Positions 37,443-45,548 of a DNA stretch of 64,000 nucleotides are shown here, piece by piece. Source of the stretch: Rhynchosporium graminicola (taxonomy: Eukaryota > Ascomycota > Leotiomycetes > Helotiales > Ploettnerulaceae); NCBI GenBank assembly GCA_900074885.1, contig FJUW01000013.1:1097580-1161579 (forward strand). The letters run 5' to 3'. How positions within the stretch are numbered: the first letter of the stretch is position 1; the number at the start of each line of letters is the position of its first letter. The translations under genes were made by a program, and so were the position numbers. The notes under the pieces were generated by a model. It had not been told where the DNA came from. It did not search any database and saw only the letters and a list, made by a program, of their open reading frames with translations.

Positions 37443-38018
37443 GCAGGCAAGGACGTAAGAGCCACGGCATCTGCTCGAAATCCTGTGAATTGCCTCAATT
37501 TAAGTAGTTGAGAGGGGGACTGGGTTGACCTCAGATCCCCCCTCCGCCCCACCTAATTGGGGAGGTTATTCGTAGATTCACCGAACCTTCGGACAGTATC
37601 AAGTAGCGAACCTCTCAAGGCTCTCTGAGTCATGCGAACTTGACTCTGCAACTGACCTAGATTTCAGCTGCTCAGAACCGCGTTAGTCTTGGAGCCGGCA
37701 TCACTCATAGACTAAATGCACACAAATTTTGTTGGAGGCTCGGCAAGCGGCAAGCTCTCTCTTAATCGTACCTCTTTGGGTTCGGAAAAAGAGTATCTTT
37801 TCCACATCTGTAAATTTGCAGAGGATGGAAATAAACATATCGATTACTATAAACGTGTCTGAGAATGAACTTGACAATACAGGAGACAGTGTCACAAACA
37901 ATCCAAGAAAGCCTGGCTGTGCATATCCAAGAACTACGAGATGGTAATGCCAACATGCTCAATCACGAGTTTCCAACCACAATTAAACCACTCCAACTCC
38001 ACACCACACCACCCCCCG

Positions 38019-39509
38019 TCAATTAACCTTCTTCAGACTCGGGGAGTATCTTAAGCCCTTACTGAGATCCCCATGCCCAGCAATCCAGTTATCAGTCAGG
38101 TAGTTACTCCTCGGTTTCCACGGCGCCACATCACCACTCTTCGGCAGAGTCCCCTTCGCCTTCTCGATATAGGTCGAGCTGAAATTCAACATCGGGCTTG
38201 AATTCATCTTCAGACCTGGCTCGATTGCCGCTGTCACCACACCATCTTCACTCTGATCCATCTTCTTGAGTATTCTGCACACCAGTCTCGCTGTGGCATC
38301 ACTCCCAAGAGTCCATGATGCGTTGGTGTAACCGATGACAACTACGGCGTTGGGGACATCCTGGACCATGACCCCTCTCCAGACGTATTTGTCTGCTACA
38401 TTAATTATTTCGCCGTCTACGGTGATTTTGGAACCTCCTGCGAGTTTTATCTTCAAGCCGGTAGCGGTAATGATGACATCCGCATCAATCATCTTGCCCC
38501 CATCAGTCTCGATCCCATGCGCCGTAACGTTCTTGATGGTATCAGTCACCATATCCGCATTCCCCTTGTGTATCGCCTTGAAGAAATCTCCATCTGGACA
38601 CACACACAGACGTTGTTCCCACGGGTTATAAGCAGGTTTGAAGTTCGGGTCGAAAGGAATTTTGCTGTTCGGTCCAAGCTCCTTCTCTGTACCCCCTCGA
38701 ATGACTTTCCGAGCTACGTTAGGGAACGCGCGGCAGAATTTGTAGAAAAGGAATGGGAGGATGAGGAATTTCCACCGCACAATCGTGTGGGCGAGCCAGG
38801 TAGGCAACCATTTGCGTATGAAGGTCCACATTGGGTCCACGGCTGGTATAGCCACGATGTAAGTTGGACTGCGTTGTAGGAGCGTGACATGCGCTGCTTT
38901 GTCTGCGAGATTGGGAAGGAGGGTGATAGCTGTAGCTCCGCTGCCAATGATGACAATTTTCTTGCCCGTGTGGTCGAAGTCTTCGGGCCAGAACTGCGGA
39001 TGGATAGTCTTGCCTTGGAAATTGTCGATCCCGGGAATGTTGGCCTTCAATGGCTCGTCGTAGTCGTAGTATCCAGTACTGAATATGACAAATCGTGCAC
39101 TCATCTGTGTCTTCTCTCCATCCGCATCAACGGAGAGTGTCCATCGCTGTGTCTTGGATGACCAGTCTGCTGCGAGGAGTTTATGGTGGAACCGGATCTT
39201 CTTGTCGATGCCATGGGCCTCCGCAGACTCGCAAATGTATTTGCGGATCGACTCGCCATCAGCGATGGAGTTGGAGCCGGACCACGGTCTCCATGCAAAA
39301 CCGAATGTGTGTAGATCCGAGTCGGATCGAATGCCCGGGTAACGGAAGAAGTCCCATGTTCCTCCTATGGCGTTTCGGGCTTCTAAGATGGTGTATTTGT
39401 ATCCAGGGAGTTCGGTCTGTAGACGATATCCGGCGTTGATACCTGAAATCCCGGCGCCGACGACGATTACGTCCATATCGACCGAGACATCTCTCTGGAT
39501 GGAACCCAT
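38019..39509 (-). CDS. Flavin-containing monooxygenase, Baeyer-Villiger type
   Basis: A single open frame of 496 codons with no intron. FAD-binding Rossmann motif GAGISG lies at residues 18-23. The motif GGTWDFFRYPGIRSD (49-63) fits the second Baeyer-Villiger signature, and FQGKTIHPQFWP (164-175) matches the FxGxxxHxxxWP fingerprint exactly. The NADPH-binding loop GSGATA is at 189-194 and the ATG motif at 349-351. Such class B enzymes use NADPH, FAD and O2 to oxidise ketones to esters or lactones, or to oxidise soft heteroatoms. The substrate cannot be read from sequence. There is no signal peptide; one hydrophobic stretch (about 246-258) may be membrane-facing. Length is normal for the family. 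Start at Met1 is the first ATG; Met12, just before the Rossmann strand, is a possible alternative. It is divergent from the glutamine amidotransferase gene. Confidence 0.92.
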   Translation of the reverse strand: MGSIQRDVSVDMDVIVVGAGISGINAGYRLQTELPGYKYTILEARNAIGGTWDFFRYPGIRSDSDLHTFGFAWRPWSGSNSIADGESIRKYICESAEAHGIDKKIRFHHKLLAADWSSKTQRWTLSVDADGEKTQMSARFVIFSTGYYDYDEPLKANIPGIDNFQGKTIHPQFWPEDFDHTGKKIVIIGSGATAITLLPNLADKAAHVTLLQRSPTYIVAIPAVDPMWTFIRKWLPTWLAHTIVRWKFLILPFLFYKFCRAFPNVARKVIRGGTEKELGPNSKIPFDPNFKPAYNPWEQRLCVCPDGDFFKAIHKGNADMVTDTIKNVTAHGIETDGGKMIDADVIITATGLKIKLAGGSKITVDGEIINVADKYVWRGVMVQDVPNAVVVIGYTNASWTLGSDATARLVCRILKKMDQSEDGVVTAAIEPGLKMNSSPMLNFSSTYIEKAKGTLPKSGDVAPWKPRSNYLTDNWIAGHGDLSKGLRYSPSLKKVN

Positions 39510-40329
39510 CTTGATGTCTCTAAGAAGATACCAGAGATATGGAATGGAGATGGAGTAAAGAAGGTTGGTGGCGGGGTCTGGCGCGGATTGACTCTATGCA
39601 AGCAGTGAAACTCAACAAAATGATATCACGGACTATACTCAACAGATATGAAAGAGAAACAAAGTTGTCTGAATCACAATCCGAGACAAGTATCGATATG
39701 AGCCCTTTTTGTAAAAGGGATCGGTCAATCTTACTCGAGCGCCTTGAAACATTTGCACCTCGGTGCCCTCGCAAGACTAACGAATTGATTCAATGCAAGC
39801 TCTCCAAATAGCGTTTTATTTTAACTAGTAGTCTGCTTTTGCCTCCCTCCCCAGAAAAATCAAGCAATGAAGATACCGAGGCAAGCAGGGGCTGGAGCTG
39901 GGACTAAACCTAATCTGGTCACCAGAATGCAGGATCGGATCAAGCTTCTCACCGCATGATCGTATATATGTATGCACGATGCCGAGGCCGTAAAACTGTG
40001 TAATGCTCCAACATCCCCGCGATCTTTCTCAGCCTCTTGGGCTGGCGAGGCTGGAGTTGAGTTGATCCTTACCTTACTAATAAGATTCGAAGTCAGGACA
40101 GATGCGAGCAGATGGGATATCATCGGGATACTATACTCATGCCCCGCTCCGATATCGTTACCCACAATGTCTTATCGATAAGAATTACATTCCCATGACA
40201 TGAACATGAATAGTTACATTTCCAATATCTTTGAAAGCTCCCCCATACTCTCAATCACACCTACCGACTACCTACAGCCCTCTAATATTGTACCAAGTGA
40301 TCCTAGATTCTCTTATTATTTTGTACAAG
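39510..40329. promoter_or_regulatory. Shared divergent promoter region
   Basis: 820 bp between the start codons of the monooxygenase (-) and the amidotransferase (+). It contains a TATA-like stretch (TATATATGTATG around 39963-39974), a CGATATCG palindrome near 40150, and the 12-bp GATA palindrome at 40171-40182. Small open stretches here lack any family signature. Confidence 0.5.
40171..40182. promoter_or_regulatory. Palindromic double GATA site
   Basis: CTTATCGATAAG is a perfect 12-bp palindrome holding two inverted CGATAAG sequences, each fitting the HGATAR site of fungal GATA factors such as AreA/NIT2. It lies about 150 bp upstream of the amidotransferase start. Closely paired sites are what nitrogen-regulatory GATA factors prefer. 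Function is inferred, not shown. Confidence 0.5.
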
Positions 40330-41191
40330 ATGCCCTCTCCTCCCCTTCGGATAGCGATCCTCGAATGCGACACACCCGTCCCAGCCGTCCACACCAAATA
40401 CGGGCCCTACGGCCAAATCTTCACCCATCTCCTCAAGGCCAGCGCCGACACCCTCACAGCGCAATACCCAGACCTCTGCTCGACCACAGGTCTAGAACTC
40501 TCCGCCTACGACGTGGTAACCGCGCAATCCTACCCCCCATCTCTAGACTCTCTCGACGCCATCCTCCTCTCGGGCTCGAAACACAATTCCTTCGACGACG
40601 AACCGTGGATCTTGAAACTCGTCGAGTATGTCAAGACCGTGCTGGCGCAGGATAGGGTGAGGATCATAGGCGTGTGTTTTGGACATCAGATCTTAGGCCG
40701 CGCGTTGGGATGTGAGGTCAAGAGGAGTGAGGAGGGTTGGGAACTCAGTGTTGTCGCGATGGATCTGACGAAGAAGGGCCAAGAGGTTTTTGGCCGCACG
40801 AGTTTGGTACGCCTATCTTTCTTATCCTCCTTGTCATGTCCTATCAGGTCCGTCCAGATCTGCAACCCCGACAGATAAGAGACTAACATACGCATACAAG
40901 GCTCTCCATCAAATGCACAGAGATATCGTCGTCTCCTACCCACCAGGCGCAGAAGAATTAGCATATACAGACAAATGCGCCGTGCAAGCCATGTACGTCC
41001 CCAAACGTTACATATCGGTTCAAGGCCACCCGGAATTCACAGAAGATATGATGAGGGAGATTGTGAAGCTCAGACATGCGACGGGTCTGTTCACCGATGA
41101 GATGGAGAAAGATGCTATTGAGCGCGTCGATAGATATCAAGATGGGTTGGTGGTTGCGGCTACTTTCTTGAGGTTTTTGTTGGAGGAATAG
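40330..41191 (+). CDS. Class-I glutamine amidotransferase-like protein
   Basis: Two exons, 40330-40806 and 40901-41191, encode 255 residues. The 94-bp intron has donor GTACGC, branch site CTAAC and acceptor ACAAG. It is phase 0 and joins ...RTSL to ALHQMHRDIV. The nucleophile elbow GVCFGHQ places Cys116, and GHPEF places His202 and Glu204, giving a complete Cys-His-Glu triad. The N-terminus (RIAILECDTP, then YGPYGQIF) and the LSGSKHNSFDD segment fit the stand-alone fungal GATase1-like group, related to the amidotransferase half of GMP synthase but lacking a synthetase domain. It is probably a cytosolic glutamine-hydrolysing or peptidase-like enzyme; the real substrate is unknown. Start: the first ATG opening the conserved domain; an upstream in-frame ATG at 40231 would add 33 uncharacteristic residues. 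A double GATA site upstream suggests nitrogen control. Confidence 0.9.
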
Positions 41192-42260
41192 AGCGGTAGA
41201 TTGAATTGGATTGGCGTTATGGTGCTGATGGGCTCTGGATAGACTATACTTGGAATGTCTAGACTTGGACAGAGAGGTGTTTTGGTAGACTGCTAGATTA
41301 TCCTATATACTTACAAGACCTAACTATTATTACCTATACTTCGCTTCTCCACGATACAACACAAGATAAAATAAGATCAACGCCCAACAATGAATGAGGG
41401 AGGACCTTTGTCCGATTCTCGAAACTCGAAGCTTACCTACCTCTGTTTAGCCATGAACCACGCCAGTGAATCACTACCACACCACAGCAGCCCTCCATTC
41501 CGCCACGACTTCCCAATCCAACTAATCCAATCTAATCCAATTCAATCCGACTCAATCTACCAATCCAATCCACCAACTCAACCTACCAATCCATATCAAC
41601 TCATCTCAACACACACCACCTTTCATTTCATCAGCACAACTGACTCACTAGCCCGCTGCATCCAACTACCACCCCCCTCCTCCCTCCTCCAACCTCGCTT
41701 GCAGGGAAAAAAGTCAACAGACCAGCACCTGCACCCACATACATCCTGCCCACCTACCCACCCACCTACCTCTTTCTCATAATCCAATTCAAGGAGGAGT
41801 TGAGAGATAGATGGATAGATAGGTAGCCAGGTAGGTAGGCAGGCAGGCAAGTAAGTAATATCGTTTAGTATCGCAGAGGAAGAATCATCAGGCCTGAGCT
41901 GTCACGAGTGAGAAGAGCTGAATATGTATCTTTCCAGCGTCAACATCTGACATGGGATGACAAGTTGCGAGGAGGGTGATTCCGAATGAGAGCAGTACAA
42001 TCGTCACCGTGTTCAACCAGAAAACAAAAGAGCAATCGAATATGTGCATTATCTTCATCCCGAACTACAAAGCTAGCCACGTGTTTTCACCACCTAGATT
42101 CCCCCTTAGCAGCCATCCACAAATCCACCCACCGTGTGTCATAAAATCATCCAACTACCCTATCGACCCATCGAAAAGAAGAAGACCTACGAAGCCGCGA
42201 ACTGATACAAGTGCAAATAGTAAACCACCTCCCAGCAAACCCCCTCCACCATCACAACAC
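41192..42260. other. Convergent intergenic region, low-complexity rich
   Basis: Lies between the stop codons of the amidotransferase (+) and the bZIP gene (-), so it holds both 3' regions. It contains TCCAATCCAATC-type repeats (about 41515-41590), a CCTCC pyrimidine tract (about 41668-41692) and GATA/GGTA/GGCA tetranucleotide runs (about 41805-41850). Open stretches such as 41390-41782 are read-throughs of these repeats, not genes. Confidence 0.6.
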
Positions 42261-43670
42261 TCACGCCTTGGTTCCTACGCCATCCTTACGCTCAGAAGCT
42301 TTCCTCTCGGCATTCTCGGCACTGTACTTCTTCCACAACCCGGCAATGTCCTCCTTACTCTCATTGCGCTCGGTGATCAGGTTCTTCAGCCACTTGTTCT
42401 CCGTTTCCAGCTGGTTGATACGTCCTTCCAACGCTGAGACTTTATCGCTCATATCCTTCGCAGATCGCTCGAGAGCTTGCTCACGCTGCTTCTTTTTCAC
42501 GCGGAAACGGGCCGATGCCGCAGTGTTACGACGGCGTTTATCCTCTTCTGCGGCATTGCGGGCGGAGTCTTCATCGTTGCCAGAGGGAGAACCAGCTAGC
42601 GAGATGGATTCGGCTTTGCGCTTGGTGCCAGCTAATGATGCGTCTGCAGATTGAGAAGGCAATCCGTCGTTGGGAGACCCATAGAGAGCGGTGTTGGTGT
42701 TGATGGGTACGGGTGGGATGGTGGTGTCTGTGAATGTCGTCGGGGGGAATGAGTTGAAGTCGGGAAACGAATAGTCGCCTACCATAGTTGCATCATTAGC
42801 ATAATTGCTCCTCGACCGTCTATCAATGAACAGGCCGTCTTTCTCAGCGGCAACGGCGGATACGCGCGGAATCTGGAACGTGGGATAGGAACGCTAGAGT
42901 GGGATGAGAAACCCGGGAATGATTGACAACGTCCATATACGGATCGTGATGGGATAGCCTTCATGAGAGTTTGGGGGTTTGTGGGGATTAGGATTGTGGA
43001 GGATCCATGACCATTATTCACGTGATATGGCACCATCCGGCTAAATGAAAACACGGATGGCGTGCTTCTCCTCCGCCCAATTGGGCGAATCTTGAAGCTG
43101 CACAACTTGTTGCAGCGGGACATAACAGATGAAGATGTATGTGAGTGGTAACCAGTCAAAGTGCAAAGATCAGAGGGCGTGTGCACTCGTTCGCATGGTT
43201 GAAAAGTGAAGCGATAGGAGCGGGGTCCCGAAAAAGAAGATCTGCTCATTGGCGTGCCTGCTTACCAACGCGACGACGACGACGACAACTTCGTCGAGAG
43301 TGCACGAACAGCATCAGGCGTATGTGTAGAAGAGACGGAGATGATTGTACCGAAGGACAGAAACCGTAGACCCCAAATCAAAGTATTGATGACATGTGGA
43401 AAATCGCTGCTTACCATTCATAAAATCCAGCGACTTCAATTCAACTGCATCCGGCGCAACAGCCGGATCCCTTCCTCCATCCACAGTGTAATCCGTAGGT
43501 TGTAAATCTGCATCCTGGCCCAGATCAAAGTCGAAGAAATTGGCGTTCGTGAACATGGCCAGATCATCCTCCATGTATTCGGGGTTGGGTTGCATCTCCT
43601 GGTCTGGGACGTGGTTCAGCGTCGAGATGTATTCCACCATGTTGACCCTGCTTGGTCCGTTGTACGCCAT
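42261..43670 (-). CDS. bZIP transcription factor, CYS-3/MetR type (sulfur regulator)
   Basis: Two exons, 43670-43415 and 42778-42261, encode 257 residues; the 636-bp intron is phase 1 (donor GTAAGC, acceptor GGTAG). The N-terminus has a VNMVEYISTLN segment and an acidic, aromatic FFDFD stretch like those of CYS-3 homologues. The basic region RRRNTAASARFRVKKK has Asn170 and Arg178 in the N-x7-R rule. The zipper heptads are Leu188, Met195, Leu202, Leu209 and Leu216. The basic region plus EQALERSAKDMSDKV closely matches the Neurospora CYS-3 / Aspergillus MetR family, which activates sulfur uptake and assimilation genes during sulfur limitation. It should be nuclear and bind ATGRYRYCAT-type sites as a dimer. 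Odd points: the intron is long for this gene class, contains palindromic sites including a CYS3 consensus, and an in-frame ATG overlaps the acceptor. Assignment to CYS-3/MetR is strong but made from memory of the family. Confidence 0.88.
42779..43414 (-). other. Long intron of the bZIP gene
   Basis: 636 bp between exon 1 and the bZIP exon. Splicing joins ...DFMN-G-DYSFPDF in frame. A 156-codon open stretch inside it (43249-42779, minus) is in another frame, ends at the acceptor TAG and has no recognisable domain. The left part holds the palindrome cluster listed separately. Confidence 0.7.
43018..43116. promoter_or_regulatory. Cluster of four palindromic sites in the bZIP intron
   Basis: Within 99 bp: TCACGTGA at 43018-43025 (the CACGTG-type box used by Cbf1 at yeast sulfur genes); ATGGCACCAT at 43027-43036, an exact fit to the CYS3 consensus ATGRYRYCAT; CGCCCAATTGGGCG at 43074-43087, a perfect 14-bp palindrome; and a dyad with arms GCTGCA/TGCAGC at 43097-43116. 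This looks like a promoter or enhancer rather than intron filler. Confidence 0.6.
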
Positions 43671-45548
43671 GCCGACAGATGTGTTGTGTAGCCCGTCGCA
43701 GGCTGATGATATCGAGAGGATGATTCTTTTTTGATTCGAGATGGGGATTTATTATCGCGATGGAGAGGGGTCGGAATTGGCAAATTTCAAATGTTGAGTG
43801 AGTGAGGACGTGAGGTAAGGTAGTCGAAGTCTTTGTCTCGCATTCGGCAGCTGATGAATGGATTTGGGTTGAATAGGATGGATCACTAGCCTGCCCTGAT
43901 CGCTGCAGGCAGTTGAATTCCTCGTGTATCGATGACCCGCTGTCCTGTCGACCTGAAATGATCGTTGTCGTCGTTGTCGTCGTTGTCGTCGTTGTCGGTC
44001 GCTTGGTGAAGAGGAGAGGGAAGAAGAAAGTGGGTGACGAGTAGAGTTGAAGTGGAGTGGAGTACAGTGGAGGAGGAGGAGACCTCGGGGGTGATCGGTC
44101 GCGGCTGGTGATCTCGGGAATCGGAGGGGAGGGAAGCACGTGACGAGACGTGAATTGGAGGGAAAGGAAAGACTCGGATCGGAAATCATTCAATCGGCGC
44201 CCCACCTTACCCCAGCCCCACCTCCCCACTCTTTTAATGATCCATCCATATCTATTGGGCCTTCTAATAAAAGATTGGAACCCGAATGAAAGAAACCCCG
44301 CGGGATGGACGCGCTCGCGCTGCAGCGAGAGAGAGAGATACTTACTTAGTAATACTTGTAACCTGGGAGCCCGCGCAGAATCATTGGTATTTGTAATCGT
44401 AGCCACTAGCCAATGAAAACTCTTCATGCACGTGCAGCACCACAAGTACTCGTACTCGCACGGAATCACGGAAAGTATGAAATCCATTCATCAGTGGGGT
44501 GGGGAGGGGGGCAGTGGATTACATCGCAGCGAGCGCATTGCCCCGCGCGACATTCCTATCAATCGATCGATCGATCAATCCAATCCAATCATCGGTTGGA
44601 GCCGCTGGACGGTGGAGGATGCCTAAGGCTCCTTGATGTTCTCGCTACCGGAAAATCAGATGTTCCGATGTTGACTCTACGGCTATAGATTTTTTGAGGG
44701 TGGGATTTGCTCAGCTCCTGAAATTCAAACAGCTCAAGATAAACTGTGAAGAGTGCTGATATCTACCCTCATGTACGTTTTTCCTGTCTTGTGATTCTTT
44801 TGTTCTTCGCGGTGGTAGTGTTAAAGAAGAAAGTCTTGTTTATGTAGTTTGCTACTTGGAAGATTGATCATGCTGCCTCACACCGGTGTACCAGACTCAC
44901 TGTCAGACCCCTCCCGTACAATCTCCCTTCTCCGAGTAGGTTCTCGACTTTGATGATTCTTTCCTTCTACAGCCAAGCCAAACTTGCGCAGCAGGGCTTG
45001 AAAGCTCCAATTTGTCAAGTAGACACTGGCGCGAGAAGTGGAAATCTTGAGAATAATGAACTCATTAGTATTCATATCGTTTGAATTTTCTCAGATGTCC
45101 CTCTCGGAGATTACGGCTCGTAGGGCCTTGAGCATTCGGACAGATGTTTCGTTTGGGCGGGCAATGGTGACGTGCAATCAAAGAGTTTGTACTTTCCATC
45201 AACGGTAAGTCAATGGTCTTGTATACTACAGTACTCGGTCGGACGCAGATACCCATTCCGCATGCAGCCATTGCAAGGGATCTCTTCCCGATCGTGCATT
45301 TGAATCAGCCAACAAGTTCACCAACTCCAAGTGGTTTGAGTTGTGACAATCCAAGCCGACCAACCTTCCGACGTCCTATGTAAGGCCGGGAAAATTAAAC
45401 TCAGGTCGGTAACATCAGGGTCTCCTCGCTTTTATCAATCTGGAAAGTTTTAATGGAAGCAAGATCATTGAAGAGCGAATCAACTTATCTTGTCACCAGA
45501 TATTAGTCGTTCCGACGCGACGAACATTTCAAATCCCTGAGCGTGGAA
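43671..45548. other. Upstream region of the bZIP gene and of the 845-residue protein gene
   Basis: Divergent intergenic space of 1.9 kb. Next to the bZIP start lies a likely long leader with a TCGTTGTCG tandem repeat at 43962-43997. A CACGTGAC box is at about 44138-44145 and CACGTG occurs again near 44430. ATCGATCGATC and CCAATCCAATC runs lie near 44563-44590. A 307-codon open stretch at 43564-44487 (minus) overlaps the bZIP exon in another frame and is low-complexity. Small minus-strand open stretches at 44878-45271 lack supporting features. Confidence 0.5.
43962..43997. repeat. 9-bp tandem repeat in the bZIP leader
   Basis: Four copies of TCGTTGTCG in the region just upstream of the bZIP start codon, probably in the transcribed leader. 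Confidence 0.85.

Larger units (their letters stand above)
36616..38018. other. Intergenic region downstream of the monooxygenase gene
   Basis: Normal composition and no convincing gene. Several open stretches under 100 codons overlap on both strands and share no conserved motif. It contains an inverted repeat at 36633-36691 and an (AG)n microsatellite at 37387-37432. The region right before 38019 is the 3' flank of the minus-strand monooxygenase. Confidence 0.6.

Noticed and set aside
37328..37552. Open stretch containing a long SLSLSL run
   Set aside because: Translation of the (AG)23 microsatellite.
38335..39558. Plus-strand open stretches up to 120 codons
   Set aside because: Antisense shadows of the monooxygenase coding sequence.
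39860..40181. Open stretches of 69-101 codons in the divergent promoter
   Set aside because: No family signature; they sit in the regulatory space between two well-supported genes.
41390..41782. 130-codon plus-strand open stretch
   Set aside because: Built from AATCCAATCC and CCACCTACC repeats in a convergent intergenic region.
41976..42654. Two plus-strand open stretches of about 150 codons
   Set aside because: Antisense shadows of the bZIP exon and its 3' flank.
42779..43249. 156-codon minus-strand open stretch in the bZIP intron
   Set aside because: Wrong frame for the bZIP exon, ends at the splice acceptor TAG, no domain; covers the palindrome cluster.
43564..44487. 307-codon minus-strand open stretch
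   Set aside because: Overlaps the bZIP first exon in another frame and is low-complexity (Thr run from TCGTTGTCG repeats, Pro/Ser-rich); no domain.
44878..45271. Two minus-strand open stretches of 65 and 68 codons
   Set aside because: No motif, no clear splice sites joining them, no supporting context.
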